Source: an uncultured Anaerolineae bacterium (lineage in GTDB: Bacteria > Chloroflexota > Anaerolineae > Anaerolineales > Villigracilaceae). Taken from it: a stretch of DNA of 36,772 bases. The notes beneath the pieces were generated by a model. It was not told the origin of the DNA. It made no database searches and worked only from the letters and a program-made list of their open reading frames with translations. Numbering within the stretch: position 1 is the first letter of the stretch; each line of letters begins with the position of its first letter. Positions 18,463 through 26,101 of this stretch are shown piece after piece. Made by a program: the position numbers and the translations under genes. The stretch is taken from the NCBI GenBank assembly GCA_903822545.1, contig CAIJPN010000045.1, positions 1 through 36,772 of the forward strand, read 5' to 3'.

Positions 18463-19995
18463 TTATTTTGCGTAATCCACTGCGCGGGTTTCTCGGATGA
18501 CAGTAACTTTGATTTGCCCGGGATATTGCATGGTTTCTTCGATCTTCTTGGCGATATCGCGCGCCAGCCTGGTTGATTCGAGGTCATCGATTTCTTCTGG
18601 CTTGACGATGATGCGCACCTCGCGTCCTGCCTGGATGGCGAAGGCTTGAGAAACACCCTTGAAGGTCATCGACATTTCTTCCAGCGTGCGGATGCGTTTG
18701 ATGTACGCTTCCAGGTCTTCGCGCCGTGCTCCAGGTCGCGCCCCCGAGATAGCATCTGCTGCTTCGGCGATGATGGCTTCCACTGTCTCCTGTTCCACCT
18801 CATGATGATGTGCAGCGATGGCATTCACGATCAGCGGATGAACACCATAACGTTTACAAAATTCTGCACCCAGCAGGGCGTGTGTACCTTCCTGATTATG
18901 ATCCATGGCTTTGCCAATATCATGCAAGAAAGCACCTGCTTTGGCAATTTCAACGTTTGCGCCTAACTCAGCAGCCAAAATCCCGGCCAGCTTTGCCACC
19001 TCAACGGCATGTGAGAGCTGGTTTTGCCCATACGATGTGCGGAATTTCAAACGGCCCATCATGCGCAATACTTCAGGATGCAAACCGGCTACGCCCGCGT
19101 CGAAAGCGGCCTGTTCACCAGCTTCGTTGATGATTTTTTCCACAGCGCGCGTTTCCTCATCAATGATTTTCTCGATGTGGGCCGGGTGGATGCGTCCATC
19201 TACCGTCAGGCGGGTTAGGGCGCGGCGACCAATTTCACGTCGCACCGAGTCGAAGCACGAGATTGTGACGGATTCGGGCGTATCATCCACGATCACATCC
19301 ACCCCAGCGGCCTGCTCAAATGCGCGGATATTGCGCCCGTTGCGGCCTACGATACGTCCCTTCATTTCTTCATTGGGCAGCGGTACTACTGCGCTGGTTA
19401 CTTCGGCCACATGCTCCGATGCAACCCTTTGGATGGCATCTGCGATCAGGTGGCGAGCGCGCTTTTCACCCTCCTCGCGAGCCTCCGTCTCAATCTGGCG
19501 GATGATGCGTGCCATATCACCGCGCGCTTCTTTTTCTACTTCATCGAGCAAAATCTGTCGCGCCTGGTCACGTGGCATTTCAGCAATCTGCTGGAGTTTT
19601 TCCATCTGCTGGCCATATAACTTTTCAACATCGTTGGCGCGCCTGTCGATTGTGCTCTGGCGCTTATTCATGGTTTGTTCTTTTTGTTCCAGGCGTTCAA
19701 TGCGGCTGTCCATCTCGTTGCGACGACGGTCGAGACGCTCGGTTTCACGATTCAATTCATTGCGACGAGAATTGATATCTTTCTCAGCATCTTGAACAAT
19801 TTTCAACGCCCGGTCACGGGCATCCAACTCCACTTTGCTGGCTTTTTCAGTTGCTGATTGGATGATGTTTTGCGCCTGGGCTAGTTCCTCCTGCCGGGCC
19901 TTTTCTACCTGGTAACGGTTCACAAAAAATCCCAGGGCGGCCCCAGCTGCAAGCATGATAATCCCTACGAGAAAATATCCTAAAAATGGGGGCAT
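18463..19995 (-). CDS. rny: Ribonuclease Y
   Basis: This 510-residue protein is the expected length for RNase Y. It has an N-terminal membrane anchor (residues 5-25, LGYFLVGIIMLAAGAALGFFV). A long Glu/Arg/Lys coiled coil spans about 30-195. A KH domain lies at about 203-265 (EMKGRIVGRNGRNIRAFEQAAGV). An HD domain follows from about 325, with the catalytic HD at 358-359 (GAFLHDIGKAMDH) and AAHHHEVE near 394. It is an endoribonuclease that starts mRNA decay at the inner membrane face. AAGGAT precedes the ATG by six bases. The gene follows recX by 20 nt, so the two are likely co-transcribed. Confidence 0.97.
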   Translation of the reverse strand: MPPFLGYFLVGIIMLAAGAALGFFVNRYQVEKARQEELAQAQNIIQSATEKASKVELDARDRALKIVQDAEKDINSRRNELNRETERLDRRRNEMDSRIERLEQKEQTMNKRQSTIDRRANDVEKLYGQQMEKLQQIAEMPRDQARQILLDEVEKEARGDMARIIRQIETEAREEGEKRARHLIADAIQRVASEHVAEVTSAVVPLPNEEMKGRIVGRNGRNIRAFEQAAGVDVIVDDTPESVTISCFDSVRREIGRRALTRLTVDGRIHPAHIEKIIDEETRAVEKIINEAGEQAAFDAGVAGLHPEVLRMMGRLKFRTSYGQNQLSHAVEVAKLAGILAAELGANVEIAKAGAFLHDIGKAMDHNQEGTHALLGAEFCKRYGVHPLIVNAIAAHHHEVEQETVEAIIAEAADAISGARPGARREDLEAYIKRIRTLEEMSMTFKGVSQAFAIQAGREVRIIVKPEEIDDLESTRLARDIAKKIEETMQYPGQIKVTVIRETRAVDYAK

Positions 19996-20015
19996 GTCAG
20001 ATCCTTATTCAATAT

Positions 20016-20648
20016 TTATGTGCTTGTCGGATGAGTTTCTTCCCAAACTTGCCTGACTACCTGCACAATGACCTCGTACGAAAAGCCCCTTCGTCCTAAA
20101 AAACCGCCCAATTTTGTACGAAACTCCAACCATTCAAGGTTTTGCAGTTTTTGGGCGTATTTTTGAGCCGCCTGTTGTGCCAGTTGACCTTCATCCACAT
20201 TCTCTTCCAGTACATCGTGGATAAGCTCTTCTGGCATGCCCTTTTGGCGTAATTCAAATTGGAGGGCGCGGCGGCTGCGCGGGCGGAAGGTATTGCGGTT
20301 TTCCACCCAGGCGCGGGCAAAGTCAGTGTCGTTGACCAGTCCATTGTGCTGGAGACGTTCCAGCACGTTTTCGATTACACTCTCGGAGAACTTATGTTTT
20401 TGCAGGTTCTTGCGCACTTCAGATGATGAACGTGGGCGGTATCCCAGGAATACCAGCGCCTGCTGCATGGCCACCTCGCGCGCATCTTCTTCTTGCAGCG
20501 CAGCGATTTTCCCGTCGCTGATCTCCTGGCCCACTTTCAGCCAGGCAGCTACGATATTGGCTAACCCAAAAGCAAACTGGTCATCGAGATAAACATTGAC
20601 CCGCTGCGGGTTCCTTTTCTGTACTTCGAGAGCCGTAATTTTCTTCAT
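20016..20648 (-). CDS. recX: Regulatory protein RecX
   Basis: This protein of about 210 residues starts at MKKITALEVQKRNPQRVNVYLD. An upstream in-frame extension to 20675 is possible but would lie inside a terminator-like hairpin. RecX hallmarks are visible: the N-terminal beta region, three tandem three-helix repeats (ALVFLGYRPRSSSEVRKNLQKHKFS, VLERLQHNGLVNDTDFARAWVENR, ALQFELRQKGMPEELI), and FLGRRGFSYEVI at the end. RecX binds RecA filaments and inhibits recombinase activity. RecA is not in the window. The ribosome site is weak. The gene is followed by rny after 20 nt. The hairpin at 20664-20696 with a T run ends about 8 nt before the start, suggesting leader control or an upstream RNA. Confidence 0.92.
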   Translation of the reverse strand: MKKITALEVQKRNPQRVNVYLDDQFAFGLANIVAAWLKVGQEISDGKIAALQEEDAREVAMQQALVFLGYRPRSSSEVRKNLQKHKFSESVIENVLERLQHNGLVNDTDFARAWVENRNTFRPRSRRALQFELRQKGMPEELIHDVLEENVDEGQLAQQAAQKYAQKLQNLEWLEFRTKLGGFLGRRGFSYEVIVQVVRQVWEETHPTST

Positions 20649-20655
20649 CCGTTGA

Positions 20656-20696
20656 TAAAAAATACAGCCGCGCACCCATTTTCAGGCCACGGCTGT
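20656..20696 (-). terminator. Terminator-like hairpin directly upstream of recX
   Basis: On the minus strand ACAGCCG (20690-20696) pairs with CGGCTGT (20664-20670) around a 19-nt loop and is followed by ATTTTTTATC. This is the shape of an intrinsic terminator, yet it lies 8-16 nt before the recX start codon. It could end an upstream transcript or act as an attenuator. Confidence 0.5.
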
Positions 20697-21005
20697 AACA
20701 TATTCCCTGAAATACGCCTTTTTCCCGCCCTTTGGGCAGGTCTTTTCTAGATAAACGAAGTCAGACGGCGTTTATAGCCATCTTAACATCTCTTATACAT
20801 TGATGAAGGCGTTCTTTTTTGATAGCTTCCCGTCCTGAACCGCGGTTGGGATGAGTTGCTGTCAAGTTATTGCCTGCAAATTCAGGGGCAGGCAGGTCCA
20901 GTTTTCATTTCCAGGGGTATTTTATGAGCCAGGCCGCAAAATCAGGCGGCGCTTGTAGAGTGTTTTGAACAGTGAAACACACTTCGTACAATTATACATG
21001 GAAAT
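20697..21005. other. Gene-free stretch upstream of recX with small hairpins
   Basis: No open frame with a convincing ribosome site is seen on either strand. There is a small hairpin at about 20724-20741 (GCCC-TTT-GGGC core), another at about 20932-20950 (GCCGC/GCGGC), and a minus-strand TATAAT at 20991-20996 without a good -35. I looked for conserved pieces of RNase P RNA, tmRNA and SRP RNA and found none. It may be a long recX leader or an unrecognised RNA. Confidence 0.35.
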
Positions 21006-21039
21006 AAAAAAATCTGCACCAAATGGCGCAGATTTTTTT
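21006..21039 (+). terminator. Hairpin with A7/T7 flanks in intergenic region
   Basis: The arms 21006-21017 and 21028-21039 (core ATCTGC/GCAGAT) are perfect over 12 bp, with further C-G pairs inside. They are flanked by A and T runs, so the element could work on either strand. It lies about 160 nt before the next gene and ends no visible coding sequence. Confidence 0.6.
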
Positions 21040-21200
21040 ATGCGGTGATGTTCTTGTAACGTTGTTTTTCTTGGGTTTCTTTCTATAAATTTTGATGATC
21101 CTTCATATGTTCTTTACAAAGCGAATGTATCATGTAGTCAAGATAACCGGAAACGGAAATCGCACAAAAAAACAACTGTAAATTAAAAGGAGAAATTCAA

Positions 21201-21734
21201 ATGAAAAAGACTTTGATCGTTATCGCTCTGCTGGTGGCTGCTCTTGCTGTCTTCGGTGTTGGCGCTGCTTTTGCCCAGGGGACTCAACCCCCGGCTGCTA
21301 CGGGCTATGGCCCTGGTCGTGGTGGAATGGGCGGAGGAATGATGGGTGGCGGCTATGGCCTGATGCAAAATTATGTTGAGCAGGCTTTGGCTGAAAAACT
21401 CGACATTACTGAAGCTGATGTGGAAAAAGCCCTGGCCGCTGGCACCACCATGTACCAGATTGCTCTCGACAAGGGCATCAAGCAGGAAGATCTGGCTGCC
21501 TTTATGACTGATGTTCACAAAGCTGCCTTTGAGAAGGCTGTTGCTGCGGGTGTTGTAACCCAGGCCCAGGCTGATTTCATGCTCCAGCGCATGCAAGGCG
21601 CTGCCCAGAATGGCTACGTCAACTGCCCGATGAACGGTGGAACCGCTACTGCTCAAACCGGCTACGGGCGCGGCGGTGGACGTGGGCGTGGCGGTATGAT
21701 GGGCGGATACCAGCAGCCCCAGAACCAGCCATAA
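21201..21734 (+). CDS. Small secreted Gly/Met-rich protein, DUF2680-like
   Basis: This 177-residue protein has AAGGAG before the ATG. A clean signal peptide ends at AFA (residue 25). The mature protein has a Gly/Met/Arg-rich head (GRGGMGGGMMGGGYG), a helical middle (YVEQALAEKLDITEADVEKALAAG, then AAFMTDVHKAAFEKAVAAGVVTQAQADFMLQRMQG) and a Gly/Arg-rich tail (GRGGGRGRGGMMGG) ending QPQNQP. The helical middle resembles DUF2680-type exported proteins of unknown function. Clustered Met and Tyr, plus a single Cys (NCPMNGG), could bind metals, and a manganese-transport block lies next to it on the other strand; a link is speculative. The gene is a single transcription unit ending in a terminator. 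Confidence 0.78.
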   Translation: MKKTLIVIALLVAALAVFGVGAAFAQGTQPPAATGYGPGRGGMGGGMMGGGYGLMQNYVEQALAEKLDITEADVEKALAAGTTMYQIALDKGIKQEDLAAFMTDVHKAAFEKAVAAGVVTQAQADFMLQRMQGAAQNGYVNCPMNGGTATAQTGYGRGGGRGRGGMMGGYQQPQNQP

Positions 21735-21754
21735 TTCAGGCAAAAAACAAAAAG

Positions 21755-21787
21755 GTGGACGAGACACATTCTCGCCCACTTTTTTTT
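21755..21787 (+). terminator. Bidirectional terminator between convergent genes
   Basis: The arms 21755-21764 and 21770-21779 pair with one mismatch around a CACAT loop, flanked by an A run on the left and T8 on the right. It serves the small secreted protein on the plus strand and uspA on the minus strand. Confidence 0.88.
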
Positions 21788-21799
21788 GTTTTTCCTGGT

Positions 21800-22699
21800 T
21801 TACTCTTTCAGCGGAACCAGCAGCAGCGGCAAATGAGTTTTGCGCACCACATTGGGGGCAACTGACCGTGCCCAAAAGGCATTTACCCCAGCTTTGCGAT
21901 GTGTGCTGAGCAGGATTATATCGGCAGCGACTCGCGCCGCTGTTTCAACGATGATTTCTGCCGGATCTCCGCGCCCGATTTCTGCTTCCGTCTCATGCCC
22001 GGCCTCCAGAAACTCATTTAGGTGCATTTGCAGGTGCTCACGGGCAATTTCTTCATAAAAATCGAGCAGAACGGTGGCGCTGGATGGAAGCATGCTGCTG
22101 ATGGCTGCCTCCTGGCCGCTTAAGGTTTCGTAGGTGGGAATCACCGTCAGCAGGTAGGCTTCAGCCCCATAGGCTTTGCATAATTCTTCAGCGTAGTGCA
22201 AGCTTTCGTCGTGGACAGATTCGCTATCGAGTGGTACCAGGATGCGGCGCAGTCGGAACGGGCTGGAACCCACTGTTTCGGGCTGGAGCAGGAGCAGGGG
22301 CGTTTTTCCTCCGGCCAGTACCTGCTGGGCGATTGATCCAAAGATCAGGTCACGGAATCCGCCAGAGCCGTGCGAACACATCACAATCAGATCTGGGTTG
22401 AATTCCTCGCTGGCATGCTGGATGATGCTGGCAGCTACATCTTTTACCTCGGCGGTGTGAACGTGGGTTTCAACCTTGAGATCGCCGCCAAATGACAGGG
22501 CAACTTTTTGGAGATAAGCGCTGGCTTCATCTGGTTTGGTCAGGTGATGGTCGCTGTGGACTTCCTGTGGGGCATCTTTTTCGATGATGTGCAGCAGGGT
22601 GACAGGCGCGCCAAGTGTTTTTGCCAGCGAGGCCGCCGGGGAGACTGCCGTTTCAGCCAACTTTGAACCATCCAGAGGGACAAGGATATTTTTAAACAT
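21800..22699 (-). CDS. Tandem-domain universal stress protein (UspA family)
   Basis: This 299-residue protein starts at MFKNILVPLDGS, with GGGAG about seven bases upstream. An extension to 22765 would run into mntH and is rejected. There are two Usp domains: residues 1-147 (ILVPLDGSKLAETAV, IVMCSHGSGGFRDLIFGSIAQQVL) and 155-299 (ILVPLDSESVHDESLHYAEEL, ADIILLSTHRKAGVNAFWARSVAPNVV). The first keeps a Gly-rich ATP-binding loop (HGSGGFRDLIFGS). In the second the loop glycines are largely lost, suggesting only one site binds nucleotide. The stop of mntH lies 2 nt before its ATG, inside the ribosome-site region, so translation is coupled. Its likely role is stress response associated with metal uptake (inference). 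Confidence 0.93.
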   Translation of the reverse strand: MFKNILVPLDGSKLAETAVSPAASLAKTLGAPVTLLHIIEKDAPQEVHSDHHLTKPDEASAYLQKVALSFGGDLKVETHVHTAEVKDVAASIIQHASEEFNPDLIVMCSHGSGGFRDLIFGSIAQQVLAGGKTPLLLLQPETVGSSPFRLRRILVPLDSESVHDESLHYAEELCKAYGAEAYLLTVIPTYETLSGQEAAISSMLPSSATVLLDFYEEIAREHLQMHLNEFLEAGHETEAEIGRGDPAEIIVETAARVAADIILLSTHRKAGVNAFWARSVAPNVVRKTHLPLLLVPLKE

Positions 22700-22701
22700 A
22701 C

Positions 22702-24009
22702 TTAGCTCCCAAAAGCGAGTTGGTAGAGCAGGAAAAAGTTCAGGCTGATGATCAAGACCGCGCACACGCTGGCAAGAAAAGTGGTGATCGGTTTGTTGAC
22801 CAACGTGCCCATAATATCACGTCGCTGGGTGAACTGGATCAGCGGAATGATGGCGAACGGTAGCCCAAAGCTGAGCACCACCTGGCTGATGACCAGGGTT
22901 CGGGTGGGATCAAGGCCGCTGGCGATCACCAGCAGGGATGGGACGATCGTTACCAGGCGTCGCAGCCAGGGCGCGATGTGCCTGTGCAAAAATCCTTGCA
23001 TGATAACCTGCCCGGCCATGGTGCCCACTGACGATGACGATAGCCCGCTGGCCAGCAGCGAGATACCAAAAATATATTGCGAGGCGCGCCCCAAAAGCGG
23101 TTCGAGCGTACGGTGCGCTTCCTCAATCGTGCCAATATGTGTCATCCCGGTCTGATAGAAGGTTACTGCTGCCATAATCAGCATAGCCATGTTGATCAGG
23201 CTGGCTGCGCCCATTGCCACCACCACATCGATGATCTCATAATGGAACAATTTTTGCTGCATCTGGGGGTTCTTGACCACGATACGATCCTGCGTTAGCG
23301 CCGAATGCAGGTAAATCGCGTGCGGCATAACGGTAGCGCCCAAAATGCCGGTTGCCACCAGCACACTTTCAACGCTTGAAAAACTAGGCGTCACAGCATG
23401 ATAGAGCACATTGCCGAAATCGGGCTTCACCAGGAACATCTCAATCAAATAGCTGGCTGCCACCACCCCAATCATTGATGTGATGACTGCTTCCAGCGGG
23501 CGGAATCCATAGCGTTCCAATCCCAGGATCAGGAAAGTGATGACAGCTGTCAAAATCCCCGCCCATAACAGCGGCATTCCAAATAGCAGGTAAAACCCCA
23601 GCGCCGCACCCAGGAACTCGGCCAGGTCAGTGGCAATTGCCACCAGCTCAGCGATCGTCCACATGCCCCAGACCATCCACTTGGGGTAATTATCGCGGCA
23701 GTGTTCAGCCAGGTTGCGCCCGGTGGCGATCCCCAGTTTGGCAGAGAGGGTTTGCAGCAACATCGCCATCAGGTTTGATGCTACGATCACCCACAACAAC
23801 TCCAACCCAAACTGCGCGCCACCCTGGATATTCGTGGCAAAATTACCTGGATCCATATACGCCACGCTAGCGATAAAGGCCGGCCCCATAAAGGGCATCA
23901 GCCGTGCCAGCCAGCCCTTTTTACTCTTACCCGAAAGTACCTCCTTGGCCGATTTCACCGTGCCAGAATCACCCTTTCGAATTTCTTGATCGTTCATTGC
24001 GTTAGACAC
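22702..24009 (-). CDS. mntH: NRAMP-family Mn2+/divalent metal transporter MntH
   Basis: I choose a GTG start at 24009, spaced seven bases from GGAGG (435 residues, VSNAMNDQEIRKG). The ATG at 23997 is too far from that site, and the extension to 24069 would put GGAGG inside the gene. The NRAMP signature is present: the TM1 motif (VAYMDPGNFATNI), the TM6 motif (GATVMPHAIYLHSAL) and about 11 membrane helices (for example LLFGMPLLWAGILTAVITFLILG, TFLASVCAVLIISLNFFLLYQLAF). The DPGN and MPH residues are the metal ligands in this family, so proton-coupled import of Mn2+ (possibly Fe2+) is expected. It is followed by uspA after 2 nt, and upstream lie the methyltransferase and the DtxR-type regulator. 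Confidence 0.96.
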   Translation of the reverse strand: MSNAMNDQEIRKGDSGTVKSAKEVLSGKSKKGWLARLMPFMGPAFIASVAYMDPGNFATNIQGGAQFGLELLWVIVASNLMAMLLQTLSAKLGIATGRNLAEHCRDNYPKWMVWGMWTIAELVAIATDLAEFLGAALGFYLLFGMPLLWAGILTAVITFLILGLERYGFRPLEAVITSMIGVVAASYLIEMFLVKPDFGNVLYHAVTPSFSSVESVLVATGILGATVMPHAIYLHSALTQDRIVVKNPQMQQKLFHYEIIDVVVAMGAASLINMAMLIMAAVTFYQTGMTHIGTIEEAHRTLEPLLGRASQYIFGISLLASGLSSSSVGTMAGQVIMQGFLHRHIAPWLRRLVTIVPSLLVIASGLDPTRTLVISQVVLSFGLPFAIIPLIQFTQRRDIMGTLVNKPITTFLASVCAVLIISLNFFLLYQLAFGS

Positions 24010-24188
24010 AAACTCACCTCCATGTTTAGAGCGTAGAAACCCTGCCACCGCACTCCAAACCTTAATCAATCCTTTTTATAAAAATGCGATTGGCAATTAC
24101 CTCACTGGTAGCGATCGCTGTTCCGCTCATTCCAACCCGTGGCTGCCTCCTGCATAATGAACATCTCTGCACCTTATCAACCTCAGCG

Positions 24189-24782
24189 TCAAGTCAGTTT
24201 TGGCAGGAACCGTCCAGTATGCTTGATGTATTGGCGATACTCCTCACCAAACTTCTCAATTAACCTGGCTTCTTCTTCTGGCGTGCGGATGGCCATTACG
24301 ATGAATGAGAGCACACCCAACACAGCGATAAACCAGTTATCTGCCATCATGCCAAACGAAACAAAGAGTGTTGAGCCGACTGTATACAGCGGATGCCTGA
24401 TCCAGCGATAGGGGCCACTGGTGACCAGCTTGTGTTCCTTGCGTGTGGCGCTGGTAGGTGTGATACCGTTACCGAGACTGCTAAATAACCAGTAGATGGC
24501 AACCACGCACAGGCTGCCAAGCCCAACCCCAATCCAGCGTATTCCTCCGGGCAAGCCAATTTTTGACCAGGCCATCCACAATGGATCGAATAAATAGACC
24601 AGCGGGCTGAGCCACAGAACCAGCCCGCAGAGCCTGATAACGGTTAGCATAAACATACCGTCCACCTTGCGGGAAATTATTTCGCCAGTCTCCCGGTTGG
24701 CTTTGCGGCGGAAGTATGTCGAGATGCCTACCCCGGTGAAAAGGATAAATCCAGCCAGGATACGGAAAATGGTTTCGTTCAT
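24189..24782 (-). CDS. Membrane methyltransferase of the ICMT / phospholipid methyltransferase type
   Basis: This 197-residue protein has AGAGGA before ATG 24782. About five hydrophobic segments are seen (IFRILAGFILFTGVGI, MLTVIRLCGLVLWLSPLVYLF, WIGVGLGSLCVVAIYWLF, STLFVSFGMMADNWFIAVLGVLSFIVMAI). The conserved C-terminal SAM-binding region is clear: LVTSGPYRWIRHPLYTVG followed by EEARLIEKFGEEYRQYIKHTGRF, the hallmark of isoprenylcysteine carboxyl methyltransferase-like proteins. The substrate in bacteria is generally unknown (lipid, quinone or small molecule). The gene follows the DtxR-type regulator by 15 nt and probably shares its promoter. Confidence 0.88.
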   Translation of the reverse strand: MNETIFRILAGFILFTGVGISTYFRRKANRETGEIISRKVDGMFMLTVIRLCGLVLWLSPLVYLFDPLWMAWSKIGLPGGIRWIGVGLGSLCVVAIYWLFSSLGNGITPTSATRKEHKLVTSGPYRWIRHPLYTVGSTLFVSFGMMADNWFIAVLGVLSFIVMAIRTPEEEARLIEKFGEEYRQYIKHTGRFLPKLT

Positions 24783-24797
24783 TGTCCTCTCTTATTT

Positions 24798-25472
24798 TTA
24801 AAGTGGGTTGCAAACTACAAATATTTTGTCACTGATTGCTGAACCAACCACTATGGGCAATTTCTCATCCACCTGGATGCGCAAATTGTGATCGAACAGG
24901 GAATATTCAACAGCCTGAATTTTTGCCCCTGGAACCAGTCCGAGGCTTTCGAGGTGCCGCAACAGCGCTGAATCATCTGCCCGCACCCGCACGATAACCG
25001 CTTTCTGCGGCGGTCTCAGCGCCGAAAGCGCCAGGGACTCATCTGATGGCATTTCCAGTTCTGGGGTGGGGATCAACTCCCCATGTGGGTCGCGGATGGG
25101 GTTTCCGAGCGCCACCGCGATGCGGGATTCAAACTCCTCGCTAATGAAATGCTCCAAACGACAGGCTTCCTCGTGAACGTTATCCCACGAATAGCCAAGC
25201 ATGGTCACCAGGTATGTTTCGAGCAGCCGGTGGTGGCGGATAACTTCCAGGGCGGCGCGTTTACCTTCCGGGGTAAGAGTCACGCCCTGGTGTTTGCGGT
25301 AATTAACCAGCGGGTGGGTGCCACCAGCCAGTTTTTGCACCATTCCAGTAACGGAGGCAGGCGCAATTCCAAGACGCGCTGCCAGGGCGGTGGTGGATGC
25401 TGCCTCGCCGCCATCCGTGAGTGTATAGATTTCCTTCAAATAATCCTGAATGTTTTGGGTAATAGGTTTCAT
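24798..25472 (-). CDS. DtxR/MntR-family metal-dependent repressor
   Basis: This 224-residue protein contains an N-terminal winged helix (residues 5-70, IQDYLKEIYTLTDGGEAASTTALAARLGIAPASVTGMVQKLAG), a dimerisation/metal region (LTPEGKRAALEVIRHHRLLETYLVTMLGYSWDNVHEEACRLEHFISEEFESRIAVALG) and a C-terminal FeoA/SH3-like domain (about 152-224). The candidate metal ligands typical of the family are visible: the EVIRHHRLLETYL helix with Glu/His and the EEACRLEHFIS helix with Glu-Ala-Cys and Glu-His. It should repress metal-uptake genes when Mn2+ or Fe2+ binds, and mntH nearby is the obvious target. No clear Shine-Dalgarno precedes the ATG. Promoter and operator overlap just upstream, implying autoregulation. 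Confidence 0.92.
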   Translation of the reverse strand: MKPITQNIQDYLKEIYTLTDGGEAASTTALAARLGIAPASVTGMVQKLAGGTHPLVNYRKHQGVTLTPEGKRAALEVIRHHRLLETYLVTMLGYSWDNVHEEACRLEHFISEEFESRIAVALGNPIRDPHGELIPTPELEMPSDESLALSALRPPQKAVIVRVRADDSALLRHLESLGLVPGAKIQAVEYSLFDHNLRIQVDEKLPIVVGSAISDKIFVVCNPL

Positions 25473-25484
25473 TGGTTAAAATAA

Positions 25485-25504
25485 AAATTAGGTGTGACTA
25501 AATT
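25485..25504. promoter_or_regulatory. Imperfect palindrome, candidate DtxR/MntR operator
   Basis: The half-sites AAATTAG and CTAAATT flank a six-base centre (GTGTGA). The element overlaps the minus-strand -10 box and the predicted start site of the DtxR-family gene, the usual position of a repressor site. The arms resemble the TTAG/CTAA arms of DtxR boxes. No second copy was found upstream of mntH by eye. Confidence 0.5.
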
Positions 25505-25530
25505 ATAGTGAAAAAACAGGCCTTTGTCAA
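25502..25530 (-). promoter_or_regulatory. Consensus sigma-70 promoter of the DtxR-family gene
   Basis: On the minus strand TTGACA (25525-25530) is followed, after exactly 17 bp, by TATAAT (25502-25507). Both hexamers match consensus perfectly. Transcription would start near 25495, giving a leader of about 20 nt. Confidence 0.88.
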
Positions 25531-25597
25531 TATCCAAGGTTATGTGGGCCTGGCTTCGCCTAGCCAAAAGTTTTGTATACTCTCTGTAAGTTCGTGC

Positions 25598-25648
25598 TAT
25601 AATTACTAAGTCCTGCAACTTGACACAGTTTAGGCGCTGTGCTAAAGT
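25598..25648 (+). promoter_or_regulatory. Candidate promoter region of the Roadblock operon
   Basis: Two overlapping possibilities exist on the plus strand. One is a perfect TATAAT at 25598-25603 with only a weak TTGTAT-like -35. The other is TTGACA at 25620-25625 with TAAAGT at 25643-25648, spaced 17 bp. The second gives a leader of about 60 nt before the TTG start at 25717. Confidence 0.55.
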
Positions 25649-25716
25649 AAATTAATGCAAGTCAATCACCAGAATATTTCTGACTGATTGATTAATCCAT
25701 TTTTAGGAGGGCTGTT

Positions 25717-26088
25717 TTGTCCAAGTCACGTTCTCAACAAATGGTGGATCGTCTGCGAGAGTTGCAGGCATCCTCCCCGGATATTGAAGCCTCCGCGGTC
25801 GTTAGTGTGGATGGTCTGAGTATTGCATCAGCTCTCCCGCAGGGCGTCGAAGAAGACCGCGTATCAGCCATGTCAGCTGCCATGCTTTCTCTTGGTGAAC
25901 GCATTGCTAGCGAACTCGGACGTGGTTCGCTGGAACAAGTGTATATCAAAGGCGTAAAAGGTTACGTGGTTCTGATGTCGGTGGGCGAAGAAGCGGTATT
26001 GACTGCTCTCGCACGCGAGCAAGCGAAGCTCGGCCTGATCTTCCTCGATATGCGCCGCGCTACTGAAGACCTCACGAAACTTATCTAA
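25717..26088 (+). CDS. Roadblock/LC7 domain protein
   Basis: This 123-residue protein starts with TTG at 25717, six bases after AGGAGG. No in-frame ATG precedes MVDRLREL in a better position. The whole protein is one Roadblock/LC7 domain: an N-terminal helix (MVDRLRELQ), the strand-turn ASAVVSVDGLSIASALP, a helix ending GERIASELGRGSLEQVYIKGVKGYVVLMSVG, and EAVLTALAREQAKLGLIFLDMRRA. Roadblock proteins such as MglB dimerise and often act as GAPs or scaffolds for small GTPases. No MglA-like GTPase is in the window. It opens a four-gene cluster with a V4R sensor and a receiver, so a signalling role is likely. Confidence 0.9.
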   Translation: MSKSRSQQMVDRLRELQASSPDIEASAVVSVDGLSIASALPQGVEEDRVSAMSAAMLSLGERIASELGRGSLEQVYIKGVKGYVVLMSVGEEAVLTALAREQAKLGLIFLDMRRATEDLTKLI

Positions 26089-26101
26089 GGCGGAGACCGT
26101 T

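Noticed and set aside
20697-21005. Candidate RNase P RNA, tmRNA or SRP RNA upstream of recX
   Set aside because: The conserved core sequences of these RNAs were looked for on both strands and not seen; I kept only an unspecified region.
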